From NCBI RefSeq assembly GCF_004087835.1, contig NZ_CP035120.1:62001-126000 (forward strand): 64,000 nt of DNA, written 5' to 3'. Below, piece by piece: positions 1 to 7,887 of this stretch (the first letter of the stretch is position 1; each line of letters starts with the position of its first letter). Source of the DNA: Halorussus pelagicus (GTDB taxonomy: Archaea > Halobacteriota > Halobacteria > Halobacteriales > Haladaptataceae). The notes under the pieces were generated by a model. It worked only from the letters and a program-made list of their open reading frames with translations. It was not told the DNA's origin and ran no database searches. A program made the translations under genes and the position numbers.

Positions 1-425
1 GAAAGAACGGACCGGGCGAGGTCAACCTCGTCTATGGACTGGACGCGCTCGACGCCCAACTGGACGCGCTCGCCGACCGCGAAGACTGGTCGGGCTATCT
101 CTTCCCCTCGTCGCAAGGCGCGGACCCGCACGCGACTCGGGAGACGATTTGGTCGTGGTTCCGGACGCTGGCCGAGCGCGCGGACCTGCCCGAGAAAATC
201 GACGGCGAGCGCCCGAGTCCGCAACTCTGTCGGCGCTACTGGTACGACACCTACACGTCGGTTCTCGAAGCCGTACTGGAGGGACTGGAGGATATCGCGG
301 CCGAGCAGGGGAGCAGCGACCCGCGCGTCGTCCTCTCGAACTACCTGACCGAAGAACGGTCCCGGAAGGTTCGCCGGGAGTTCATGCGCTCGGAACTCGC
401 CGAGGCGTTCGAGCGGAACGAATAA
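1..425 (+). CDS. C-terminal part of a tyrosine-recombinase-like (integrase family) protein
   Basis: The gene is cut by the left window edge; the reading frame (codons starting at position 3) runs to a TAA at 423-425, giving about 140 residues. The segment contains SPQLCRRYWYDTYTSV, which sits where integrases have their conserved Arg box, followed by VVLSNYLTEERSRKVRREFM near the end, where the nucleophilic Tyr would lie. From memory this matches the C-terminal half of a haloarchaeal site-specific integrase subfamily. The canonical HxxR appears as QLCRR, so the catalytic set is divergent and activity cannot be judged. No attachment site is visible in the window. Confidence 0.55.
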   Translation, partial: KNGPGEVNLVYGLDALDAQLDALADREDWSGYLFPSSQGADPHATRETIWSWFRTLAERADLPEKIDGERPSPQLCRRYWYDTYTSVLEAVLEGLEDIAAEQGSSDPRVVLSNYLTEERSRKVRREFMRSELAEAFERNE

Positions 426-530
426 ACTTTATTCCGATATACAGAAATACCTCGCGTCGATTTCTTCGTGACGAGAAAACGAGACCGATTTTCGCGGCAG
501 TACGGGCGTCGAGTCGCCGAAATCCCTCGA

Positions 531-731
531 TTAGGCGTCGTTCATCCGCTTGGCAGTCATCTCGTTACACTCCATGCACTCGGTGACACGGTACGGTTCG
601 CGCGAGAACTCGGTGTTGTTTTGCTTTTTGCTCTCGGTCTGAATTTCGATGGTCACGTCGTGGGGCGTTGACTTTTCACATTCCTCGCAGAGTTCGGTGG
701 TCTCCGCGAACGTCGAGTTTTGCGTTGCCAT
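531..731 (-). CDS. Small CxxC zinc-ribbon-like protein
   Basis: 66-residue acidic protein with two CxxC knuckles, CEEC near residue 15 and CMEC near residue 52, the arrangement of a small haloarchaeal zinc beta-ribbon (DUF7835-like, from memory). The middle is a charged strand-forming stretch. Such proteins are generally of unknown function and may bind nucleic acid or a partner protein. It is a single gene between the recombinase tail and the flavoprotein. Start is the only in-frame ATG. Family assignment is tentative; the metal site is inferred from the cysteines. Confidence 0.7.
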   Translation of the reverse strand: MATQNSTFAETTELCEECEKSTPHDVTIEIQTESKKQNNTEFSREPYRVTECMECNEMTAKRMNDA

Positions 732-860
732 TTTCCTCGTCCCGTCTCTTCGGAATGCTTCCCTATCAACGGGTAACTCGGTTGAAATGCGTTCCGCGAG
801 TTCGAACGGTTGCAGAAGCGAGAAACGACGGCTTTTCGAGCGCGACGGTCTCGGTCCAGT

Positions 861-1409
861 TCACTCGGGCACGTCGAAGTCGTGGACCGGTTCGCCCGCT
901 TCCTCGCTCATAATCTGGAGCGCGGCCGCGCCGCCGTCGCCCGCCGAGATGACGGCCTCCCACTTCTGGTCGCGTATCATCGACCCGACGGCGTAGGCGT
1001 TCTCGACGCTGGTCCGCATGTTGAGGTCCACGTCGATTAGTCCGCCCTCGGTCGTCTCGCATCCCAACTGCTCGGCCAGTTCGGTGTCGGTTCCCGTGGC
1101 GAAGACGACGTACTGGGCGTCGTACTCGCCGTCGTCGGTCGTCACAGCGAACTCCTCGCCGTCGCGCTCGACGCCGGTGACTTCTTCGCCGACGCGGAGG
1201 TCGGCGTCGAAGCTCTCGACCTGCTCGCGGGCCTGCTCCACGAACTCGGTGCCGCCGACTTCCTCGATGCCGAGGTAGTTGTAGACGTGGGCCTTGTGCA
1301 TCCACGTCTCGTCGGTGTCGAACACGACGGTATCGAGGTCGTTCTTCGCGGTGAACAGTCCGGCACTGAGTCCGGCGGGACCGCCGCCGATAATTGCGAC
1401 TGTGGGCAT
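861..1409 (-). CDS. FAD-binding thioredoxin-reductase-like protein, short form
   Basis: 182-residue flavoprotein. The N-terminus has the dinucleotide-binding GGGPAG motif at residues 8-13, and near residues 150-165 there is the second FAD signature (RTSVENAYAVGS). Thioredoxin reductases are about 300 residues because an NADPH domain with a CxxC pair is inserted; here the insert and the CxxC are absent, so this looks like an FAD-only fold that cannot act as a classical thioredoxin reductase. Upstream on this strand a TATA-like ACTTATTTGC lies around 1431-1442. The ATG at 1409 is chosen because the Rossmann strand begins directly after it. Substrate is unknown. Confidence 0.8.
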   Translation of the reverse strand: MPTVAIIGGGPAGLSAGLFTAKNDLDTVVFDTDETWMHKAHVYNYLGIEEVGGTEFVEQAREQVESFDADLRVGEEVTGVERDGEEFAVTTDDGEYDAQYVVFATGTDTELAEQLGCETTEGGLIDVDLNMRTSVENAYAVGSMIRDQKWEAVISAGDGGAAALQIMSEEAGEPVHDFDVPE

Positions 1410-1550
1410 ATGGTATCGGTTTCGCTTTTCTCGCAAATAAGTGTTGGCGCGAGCGGCCGACTTTGCCAGTTTCCGGGCGGAGACCACTACCCCAACGTTC
1501 GTCGCGCTCTCGCTCGACCGATTTTTGCCGGTCCGTCGCGTTCTCCCGAC

Positions 1551-1691
1551 GTGATTCGCCTCCCGATTCGGCGGTGTCCGAACTGCCGGTACGTCGGCCT
1601 GACTCGGACGTTCGTCTCCGAGGAGGGCGCGCGCTACCGGTGTCCGCGGTGTGGTACCGAGGTCGAATCTCCGGACCCGCGCCTCGCGTGA
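1551..1691 (+). CDS. Tiny zinc-ribbon protein
   Basis: 46-residue open frame starting with GTG at 1551 and ending TGA at 1691. It contains CPNC and CPRC knuckles separated by about 20 residues, a classic four-cysteine zinc ribbon. Haloarchaea carry many such micro-proteins; several are known to be expressed, but no role can be assigned here. The GTG start is chosen because residues upstream in the same frame are Arg/Pro-rich and atypical. Confidence 0.5.
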   Translation: MIRLPIRRCPNCRYVGLTRTFVSEEGARYRCPRCGTEVESPDPRLA

Positions 1692-1859
1692 CACCGGCGT
1701 TTCCGTTGTTTCGCTCACGCGCCGACCGCTGGCCGGGTCGCGTCCGCGGCCGACGAGATGAAACACTCTCTGGAACCTCCAACTCGGTTGTCGTCGAGTC
1801 GTTCTCCGCGGTCGTCGCCGAACCGAACTCGTAAATCGCTACCGGCCCAAACGACGGAT

Positions 1860-2282
1860 ATGCTTCGCAAGGCGGGGACGCTGGCGCCTCTCGATGCGGG
1901 GCACGGCGCGACCCCCGACCTCGGGTTCGTCGCCCTGCTCGCGCTGGCGGGTCTCGGGTCGGCAGTCCTCGTCGGTCTCGCGCTGGCCGCGCTCCTCCGG
2001 CGGCGCTCGCGGTCGTACCTGCTGGTGACGCTGGCGCTGGCGACCCTGCTGGCCCGAACCGGCGTCGCGGTGCTGTCGCTCACCGGAATGGTCGCGCCGG
2101 GGTCCCACCACCTGCTCGAACACGGTCTCGACGCGGCGATGGCCGCGCTGGTCGTCGCCGCCGTCTACGACGCTCGGCGGGTCCGCAAGTTCGCGGACCG
2201 TAGTGGGGAATCGCGCTCGCTCAGGAGCGACGGCGGCGAGCGGTCCCCGAACCCCGACCGAGATGGAGGCGACGACCGATGA
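1860..2282 (+). CDS. Hypothetical membrane protein (DUF7471-like) coupled to a HTH gene
   Basis: 140-residue protein with three or four hydrophobic segments (FVALLALAGLGSAVLVGLAL, then LLVTLALATLLARTGVAVLS, then LDAAMAALVVAAVYDARRV), followed by an acidic charged tail. A histidine pair (GSHHLLEHGLD) sits in the third segment. The stop overlaps the ATG of the next gene by four bases (ATGA), so the two are translationally coupled and probably work as a membrane protein plus its regulator, an arrangement seen repeatedly in haloarchaea. The ATG at 1860 precedes the first hydrophobic segment; an upstream ATG at 1758 would add an Arg/Ser-rich stretch unlike real protein. Confidence 0.7.
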   Translation: MLRKAGTLAPLDAGHGATPDLGFVALLALAGLGSAVLVGLALAALLRRRSRSYLLVTLALATLLARTGVAVLSLTGMVAPGSHHLLEHGLDAAMAALVVAAVYDARRVRKFADRSGESRSLRSDGGERSPNPDRDGGDDR

Positions 2283-2794
2283 ACGCGACTCGCCGCACCA
2301 TCGCCGACCACGTCCGGGCGAACCCCGGCGTCCACTTCAACGCGGTCGTCCGGGACCTCGACCTCGCGCCCGGACAGGTCCAGTACCACCTCAAGCGCCT
2401 CCGCAAGGGCGATTCGGTTGTCACCGACGAGATTCGCGGGCGGACCCACATCTACCCGCCGGGCTACGACGACTGGGAGCGGTCGGCGCTCGCCGTGTTC
2501 CGGCGCGAGACCGCCCGCGACCTGCTGGTCCACCTGCTCGACGCGGGCGAGACGACGCCCGCCGCGCTCGCCGACGAACTCGGCGTGGCCCGGAGTACGG
2601 TCGAGTGGCATCTCGACAACCTGAGCGGCGACGACCTCGTGGCGAAACGCCGCGAGGGGAACCGCGTCTACCTCGAACCAGCGCGCCCTGAGGCGACTGC
2701 CGAACTGCTCGGCGAGGTCACACCCTCGCTCCCCGAGCGCATGGTTGACCGGTTCACGAAGTTAGTGGATGGACTGGTCGAAGAAGGACCCTAA
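2279..2794 (+). CDS. Winged-helix transcriptional regulator with two HTH domains
   Basis: 171 residues made of two successive winged-helix units. The first (residues 1-65, ending VVTDEIRGRTHIYPPGY) resembles haloarchaeal DUF7343-type HTH; the second (about 75-140, with TPAALADELGVARSTVEWHL as the helix-turn-helix and KRREGNRVYL as the wing) is MarR/ArsR-like. It overlaps the preceding membrane-protein gene by ATGA, so it probably controls or senses through that protein. No effector domain is present. Function is inferred from fold only; the target is unknown. Confidence 0.85.
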   Translation: MNATRRTIADHVRANPGVHFNAVVRDLDLAPGQVQYHLKRLRKGDSVVTDEIRGRTHIYPPGYDDWERSALAVFRRETARDLLVHLLDAGETTPAALADELGVARSTVEWHLDNLSGDDLVAKRREGNRVYLEPARPEATAELLGEVTPSLPERMVDRFTKLVDGLVEEGP

Positions 2795-2826
2795 ATAGAC
2801 GACCCACGCGAACAGCGGTCCGTAAC

Positions 2827-3525
2827 TCACCTCTCGCCCCACTCGCCGACGAGGATGGAGACTATCTTGCCCTGGGCCGCCCGGAGGTGCTGTGAGAACG
2901 TCGTGCTGGTGACGCCGAGTTCGGCCGCGACCTCTTCGCCGGACTTGCCCCGCGGCCAGTCGAAGTAGCCCGCGACGAAGGCCGCTTCCAGCACTTCGCG
3001 CTGGCGGTCGGTCAATCGCTCTTCGACGGCCTGCGCGAACTCTCGGCGGGTGAACACCGGCACGTCGTGGTTTTTCTGGCGGCGCGCGACGACCTCCGCG
3101 GAGGGATGGGTGTCGAGAAACTGGTCGATGATCGTCGAGACGCGGTAGATGGTCGGCACCTCCGCGACGATGCGGGCCTCGCCGCCTTCGCTCCGGAGTT
3201 CGCGGGGAATCGCGCCCGCGTCGGTCAGCGTCACGACGAAGTGGTCGTCCGGTTCGGAGACGAGGACTTCCACCACGCCGCCGTCGTCGCGGTCGTCCAT
3301 CGTTCGGGCCTCGATGCCGTCGTACTCCTCGATGGCGCCAAGAACGCCCTCCGCGGTCGCGCCCGAGAAGTAGTGAAAGATGGCGTAGGTGTCGTCGCCC
3401 CGCGGAACTATCTGTTCGACTCGCGTTCGACAGTCGAGTCGGTCCGGAATCGCCACCAGCGGGTATCGGTCGTCGGTGACGCGAAACTCCACCTCGACGA
3501 CTGCCTCGCTCTCTGTCTCGGACAC
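2827..3525 (-). CDS. Bacterio-opsin-activator-type HTH regulator (HTH_10 family)
   Basis: 232-residue regulator. The C-terminus (LTDRQREVLEAAFVAGYFDW followed by the KSGEEVAAELGVTSTTFSQHL helix-turn-helix) is the HTH_10 domain of Bat-type haloarchaeal regulators. The N-terminal 150 residues form the usual GAF/HTH-associated beta-rich sensing half. The gene has no clear in-frame ATG near the start; GTG at 3525 gives the normal N-terminus (SETESEAVVEVEF). It is divergent from the Tat-exported DyP-like gene that starts at 3694, so it is a candidate regulator of it, though this is inference from position only. Confidence 0.85.
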   Translation of the reverse strand: MSETESEAVVEVEFRVTDDRYPLVAIPDRLDCRTRVEQIVPRGDDTYAIFHYFSGATAEGVLGAIEEYDGIEARTMDDRDDGGVVEVLVSEPDDHFVVTLTDAGAIPRELRSEGGEARIVAEVPTIYRVSTIIDQFLDTHPSAEVVARRQKNHDVPVFTRREFAQAVEERLTDRQREVLEAAFVAGYFDWPRGKSGEEVAAELGVTSTTFSQHLRAAQGKIVSILVGEWGER

Positions 3526-3640
3526 GGTGGGCCTAATCGGACGAACACGGTCGATGGGATTGAACGTTTGGGTAACGGAGCGGGGATTTCTCCGATGAAG
3601 TCGGTTCGAACAACTCCGAGACTGCGGAACCAATCTCCCA

Positions 3641-3663
3641 TTTCGACGCCCGAACCAGAACCC
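3641..3663 (+). promoter_or_regulatory. Conserved 23-nt upstream box, copy 1
   Basis: The box contains GCCCGAACCAGAACCC preceded by TTTCGAC and starts exactly 53 nt before the ATG at 3694. A copy identical at 22 of 23 positions lies at 7835-7857, also exactly 53 nt before its ATG. The position, just upstream of where a leaderless TATA box would be, fits a regulator-binding site. Confidence 0.6.
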
Positions 3664-3693
3664 CCTTTCGCGTCGCGTTCTAAGAACTCGCCA

Positions 3694-5070
3694 ATGGAGA
3701 ATACCGGACCGAGCGAACCCGGAGAAAGCGAATCCGGAGGGAGGACATCGGGAGCGCGAGACGCCGGACGGAGCGGTGGACCGGGCGACGAGCGCGGCAT
3801 CTCCCGGCGGCAGTTCGCCAAGGCCGCGGTCGCAATCGGGGGCGCGTCGGCGCTGTCGGCCTGCCTGAGCCGCGGCGGCGACGACCTTGACGTGGCCACC
3901 GGCCCGGACGACCTCTCGACGCTCCCCTCGCGCCAGCACGCGTGGGACGAGTACCTGAATCGGGACGACCACGGGAACGTCGTCGCGCCTCGCCATCGGG
4001 TCCTCCTCCTGTTGAACTACGCGGGCGAAGGGACGCCGAGCGACGAAGACCGGGAGACCGCGGAGTCGGCGTTCCGGAGTCTCGAACGCGCCTACGAGCG
4101 GGGCAACGACGGCCTGCTGTTCACGGTGGGCTACTCGCCGTCGTACTTCGAGCGGTTCGACGACGACCTCCCGGAGTCGGTCGATTTGCAGGACCCGCGG
4201 GCGCTCGCGCCGTTCGAGGACCCCGAACTCGACCGACAGGACGCCGTTGTCCACCTCGCCAGCGACCACGCCGAGGTCGTGCTGGCGGCCGAGCAGGCCT
4301 TGCTCGGCGAGCAGGCGACGGCCAACGGCGTCGAGATGGACGCGGACCTCTCGGGGGTCTTCGAGCGGGCCGAGCGCCGGACGGGATTCATCGGCGAGGG
4401 CCTGCCCGCGGAGAATCAGGACGTGGACGGGATTCCCGACTCCGGCCCGGTCTCCGAGGACGCGCCCCTCTACATGGGCTTTAAGTCGGGCTTCCAGAAA
4501 AATCAGGCCAGCGAGGACCGCGTGACGATTCGGGACGGGCCGTTTGCGGGCGGGACGACCCACCAGCTTTCGAAGATTCGGCTGAATCTCGAACAGTGGT
4601 ACGAGCAGGACAGTCGCTCCCAGCGCGTCGGCAAGATGTTCTGCCCGGTCCACGCCGAGGAGGACCTCGTGGAAGGCGCGGGCGACAACCTCGGTGACTC
4701 CGCGCAGATGGAACAAAAGGGCTGTCCCGCCCACGCGGAGGACCACGCCCGGACGAAGGGAATGGTCGGCCACTCCCAGAAGTCGGCCCGTGCGCGCGAC
4801 GACGACGGGTCGCCACTGATGATTCGCCGGGACTTCGACTCGACGGACGACGGGCGGGCGGGCCTGCACTTCGTCTCGCTCCAGCGCACCATCTCGGACT
4901 TCGTGGACACCCGCGACGCGATGAACGGCGAGGACCTCGCCGAGCGGTCGGCGGTCGGCCAGACGAACAACAACGGCATCTTGCAGTACATGGAGGTACT
5001 TCGCCGGGGGAATTTCCTGCTCCCGCCGCGCGAGAAGCGGTCGCTTCCGACGCCGAAACCGAAGAACTGA
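3694..5070 (+). CDS. Tat-exported DyP-peroxidase-like lipoprotein (DUF7405-like)
   Basis: 458 residues. The N-terminus has a twin-arginine signal (ISRRQFAKAAVAIGG) followed by a lipobox-like LSAC, so it should be exported folded and lipid-anchored. The C-terminal 250 residues align by eye with DyP-type haem peroxidases: FAGGTTHQLSKIRLNLEQW corresponds to the GTY-RRI segment, GHSQKSARA with H360 to the proximal-His segment, and GLHFVSLQRTISDF to the late core strand. The DyP GxxDG motif appears as GFKSG (residues 262-266), so the distal Asp is Ser265 and classical peroxidase chemistry is doubtful. The ATG at 3694 directly precedes the signal region. It shares an upstream box with the iron-lipoprotein gene at 7888. 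Confidence 0.75.
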   Translation: MENTGPSEPGESESGGRTSGARDAGRSGGPGDERGISRRQFAKAAVAIGGASALSACLSRGGDDLDVATGPDDLSTLPSRQHAWDEYLNRDDHGNVVAPRHRVLLLLNYAGEGTPSDEDRETAESAFRSLERAYERGNDGLLFTVGYSPSYFERFDDDLPESVDLQDPRALAPFEDPELDRQDAVVHLASDHAEVVLAAEQALLGEQATANGVEMDADLSGVFERAERRTGFIGEGLPAENQDVDGIPDSGPVSEDAPLYMGFKSGFQKNQASEDRVTIRDGPFAGGTTHQLSKIRLNLEQWYEQDSRSQRVGKMFCPVHAEEDLVEGAGDNLGDSAQMEQKGCPAHAEDHARTKGMVGHSQKSARARDDDGSPLMIRRDFDSTDDGRAGLHFVSLQRTISDFVDTRDAMNGEDLAERSAVGQTNNNGILQYMEVLRRGNFLLPPREKRSLPTPKPKN

Positions 5071-5163
5071 GCGTAATCTCCCGACTCGTCGCCGTTCGGC
5101 GTCACTTCGACGCCTTTTCCAAGTATCAAGAGTCTTCAATGAGCTAACTCAATAGCGAACTGA

Positions 5164-6660
5164 ATGAGCGACGACCGAGGACCAAACCCGCCGCCTCTCG
5201 ACACCGACCTAGAGGAGGTCTTCGGGCGAATCACCGACGCGGTGTACGCCCTCGACGAGGAGTGGCGATTCACCTACCTCAACGAACGGGCTGAACGCCT
5301 TTTTCAACGCGACGGGGGCGACCTCCGTGGCACCATCGTCTGGGACGCGATCCCCGACGCGGTCCAGCCACGGTTCAAGCGGAAGTTCGAACGGGCGATG
5401 GCGACCCAGACGCCGACGACCTTCGAGGAGCATATTGAACCGCTGAACGCGCGGTTCGAGGTCCGTGCGTACCCCTCCGAGACGGGACTCACCGTCTGCT
5501 TCCGTGAGGTCACCCAGCGGGTCGGCCATCAGGGCGAACTCGAAGAACGCGAACGCGCTCTGCGTCGCGCCTACGACATCATCGCGGACTCCGACATGTC
5601 GTTCCGCAAGCAACTCGACGCACTCCTCGATGTCGTTCGAGAGACGCTGGGAATCGACTACGCGACCCTCTCTCGCGTGCAGGGAGAGACGTACGTCTTC
5701 GAGGCGGTCGTCGCCCCGGACGACGCCGACCTCCATCCGGGGGACTCGATACCGCTCGAAGCGACGAACTGCGAACGCGTAGTCACGACCGAACAGACGT
5801 TGGTGTTGAACGACGTTGAGTCGGACGCGCCGGAACTGGCCGACAAGTCGGGGAACGCCGAGTGGGGGATTTCGTGCTATCTCGGCGCGCCGGTGTCCGT
5901 CGGCGAGGAGGTGTACGGCACGTTCTGTTTTTACGACATGGAGGCGCGCGTCGAGGACTTCTCCGACTGGCAAGTCACCTTCGTCAATCTCCTGAGCAAG
6001 TGGGTCGGGACGGAACTCGAACGCCAGCGCGAGAACGACCGCCTCGACTCGTTTGCCAGTATGGTCGCCCACGAACTCCGCAACCCGCTACACATCGCCC
6101 AACTCTATCAGGAACAGGCCGCCGAGGGAGACGAGTCGGCCGCCGAGGAGGTAGCAGTCGCGCTCGACCGCATCGAGGCGATAATCGACGTTATCCTCGT
6201 CACCGCGAGAGGGACGAAGTCTGTCATCGACTGGGAACCGGTCTCGCTGACCGACGCGGCCGCCGAGGTGTGGGCGGAGATGGGTGCGGCCGACGCGGAA
6301 CTCGTGGTCGAAACCGACCGAACCGTCGAGACCGACTCGATTCACCTGCGTCACCTGCTCGAAAATCTGTTTTCGAACGCGGTCGAACACGGCGGGTCGG
6401 AGGTTACGGTCAGCGTCGGCGACCTTCCGGACGGATTCTACGTCGCCGACGACGGAGAGGGGATACCCGTGGCCGAGCGCGAACAGGTGTTCGAGGCGGG
6501 GTACACCACCGACGAGACCGGCATCGGTCTCGGTCTCACGTTCGTCAAGCGACTCGCCGACACGTACGACTGGCAGTGTCGGGTCGCGGAGAGCGACGCT
6601 GGCGGGGCGCGCTTCGAGTTCACGAACGTCGAAATAGTCTCGCAGGCGGCGTCTCGGTAG
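5164..6660 (+). CDS. PAS-GAF sensor histidine kinase
   Basis: 498 residues, no membrane segment, so a soluble cytoplasmic sensor. Order: PAS domain (about 15-125, DAVYALDEEWRFTYLNERAE), GAF domain (about 150-290), HisKA with phospho-acceptor H303 in MVAHELRNP, and HATPase with N box NLFSNAVEHGG, G1 box DDGEGIP and G2 box GIGLGLTFVKRLA. It closely parallels the kinase at 14717-16282 throughout, with the His at the same residue number, so the two are paralogues. No response regulator is adjacent. The signal is unknown; PAS and GAF commonly bind small molecules, haem or flavin. Confidence 0.93.
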   Translation: MSDDRGPNPPPLDTDLEEVFGRITDAVYALDEEWRFTYLNERAERLFQRDGGDLRGTIVWDAIPDAVQPRFKRKFERAMATQTPTTFEEHIEPLNARFEVRAYPSETGLTVCFREVTQRVGHQGELEERERALRRAYDIIADSDMSFRKQLDALLDVVRETLGIDYATLSRVQGETYVFEAVVAPDDADLHPGDSIPLEATNCERVVTTEQTLVLNDVESDAPELADKSGNAEWGISCYLGAPVSVGEEVYGTFCFYDMEARVEDFSDWQVTFVNLLSKWVGTELERQRENDRLDSFASMVAHELRNPLHIAQLYQEQAAEGDESAAEEVAVALDRIEAIIDVILVTARGTKSVIDWEPVSLTDAAAEVWAEMGAADAELVVETDRTVETDSIHLRHLLENLFSNAVEHGGSEVTVSVGDLPDGFYVADDGEGIPVAEREQVFEAGYTTDETGIGLGLTFVKRLADTYDWQCRVAESDAGGARFEFTNVEIVSQAASR

Positions 6661-6778
6661 TCCGAGAGGTACCGTCTACTGCCCATCGCTTCTCGCGGCG
6701 TCGGTATCAGTTCACGAAGAACCCCACGCAGTTGCGGATTCCTGAACCTCTTTACGCTCCCCAGACACACCCCTTCAC

Positions 6779-7510
6779 ATGCGAAAAGTACGATTCCGCG
6801 ACCCCGCGGGTTCCACCCGCACGGGCGAGTGGACCGACGACGGCATCGAGGCCGCCGACCGAATCTACGACGAGTCCGCGGTCGAACTCCTCCCGCCGAG
6901 CGACCCCTCGAAAATCGTCTGCGTAGGGCTGAACTACGCCGACCACGCCGCCGAGCGCGATAAGGAACCGCCCGAGCGCCCGCTCCTCTTTCTCAAACCC
7001 CCGAACGCGCTCGCGGCCCACGGCGACACCGTGGGTCTCCCCGCCGGGAAGGAGCGCGTGGACCACGAGGCGGAACTCGCGGTCGTGATGGGCGAGCAGG
7101 CCCGGAACGTCGCCGCCGAGGAGGCGATGAAGTACGTCGCGGGATTCACCTGCATGGACGACGTGTCGAACCGCGACGACCAAGACCGCGAGCAGAACTG
7201 GGTCCGGGGCAAGGCGTTCGACAACTCCGCGCCGCTCGGTCCCGTCCTCGCCACGCCCGAGGAGGTGCCCGACGACGCGAGCGTCGAGTTGCGCGTCAAC
7301 GGCGAGACCCGCCAGCGGTCTTCGCGCGACGAGTTCATCTGGTCGGTGCCGGAACTCATCGAGGAGATTACGACCTACCTCACGCTCGAACCGGGCGACG
7401 TGGTCTCGACCGGGACGCCCGCGGGCGTCGCGGCCCTCGAAGACGGCGACGACGTGGAAGTCGAAGTCGAGGGCGTAGGTGTGCTTCGTCACGGCGTTCG
7501 GCGCGAGTGA
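6779..7510 (+). CDS. Fumarylacetoacetate hydrolase family protein
   Basis: 243-residue FAH-fold enzyme. The family GLNY motif is at residues 50-53, the metal-binding acidic residues are E97/E99 (DHEAELAVV) and D127/D128, the substrate-side Lys is in RGKAFDN (K145), and the terminal GDVVSTGTPAGV loop is intact. These Mg2+-dependent enzymes hydrolyse or decarboxylate acyl-pyruvates or break down aromatic catabolites; the exact substrate cannot be read from sequence. No aromatic-degradation genes are nearby, so a housekeeping acylpyruvase/oxaloacetate decarboxylase role is as likely. Confidence 0.9.
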   Translation: MRKVRFRDPAGSTRTGEWTDDGIEAADRIYDESAVELLPPSDPSKIVCVGLNYADHAAERDKEPPERPLLFLKPPNALAAHGDTVGLPAGKERVDHEAELAVVMGEQARNVAAEEAMKYVAGFTCMDDVSNRDDQDREQNWVRGKAFDNSAPLGPVLATPEEVPDDASVELRVNGETRQRSSRDEFIWSVPELIEEITTYLTLEPGDVVSTGTPAGVAALEDGDDVEVEVEGVGVLRHGVRRE

Positions 7511-7574
7511 ATCTCGGTGTCGGAGATAGTCCGAACGAGGCAGTTTTACCACCCGCGACCATTCCTTCGAAACG

Positions 7575-7811
7575 ATGACCGACGAGCGCGCGACGGTGAC
7601 GTGTCCCGACTGCGACCTCGACGAGTCGTTCGGCAACCTCGGCGCGGCCCGCGAGCGCATCGAAACCCACCGCCGGGAGACCGGCCACGAAGCGGTCTGG
7701 GAACTGTCCGCGCTCAGCGCGGGCGTCGAGCGGGCGGGCGACGAGGCCGGAGTCTGCGGGCGCTCGGACTGTGGCGACGAGGAGTCGCCGCTGTTCCGTG
7801 ATGATTTGTGA
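7575..7811 (+). CDS. Small cysteine/histidine-containing protein (DUF7542-like)
   Basis: 78 residues, acidic. An N-terminal CPDC is followed by IETHRRETGH, giving a Cys2-His2-like arrangement typical of small zinc fingers. Two further cysteines lie near the C-terminus (GVCGRSDCGDE). It is single-domain with no membrane segment. From memory, similar haloarchaeal proteins are annotated only as DUFs. The ATG at 7575 follows a normal short leader. Confidence 0.7.
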   Translation: MTDERATVTCPDCDLDESFGNLGAARERIETHRRETGHEAVWELSALSAGVERAGDEAGVCGRSDCGDEESPLFRDDL

Positions 7812-7834
7812 CCGATAGGTTCACCGACACCCCG

Positions 7835-7857
7835 TTTCGAAGCCCGAACCAGAACCC
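7835..7857 (+). promoter_or_regulatory. Conserved 23-nt upstream box, copy 2
   Basis: Differs at one position from the box at 3641-3663 (TTTCGAA instead of TTTCGAC before GCCCGAACCAGAACCC) and has the identical 53-nt distance to the ATG at 7888. Flanking sequence on both sides is unrelated, so the match is not part of a longer duplication. Confidence 0.6.
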
Positions 7858-7887
7858 GTATTTCTCCGACGCCACAACCATCCGCCA

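Noticed and set aside
3067..3690. Long plus-strand frame running into the DyP-like gene from 3067
   Set aside because: It overlaps the Bat-type regulator on the other strand, and the Tat signal begins after the ATG at 3694; the extension is a by-product of high GC.
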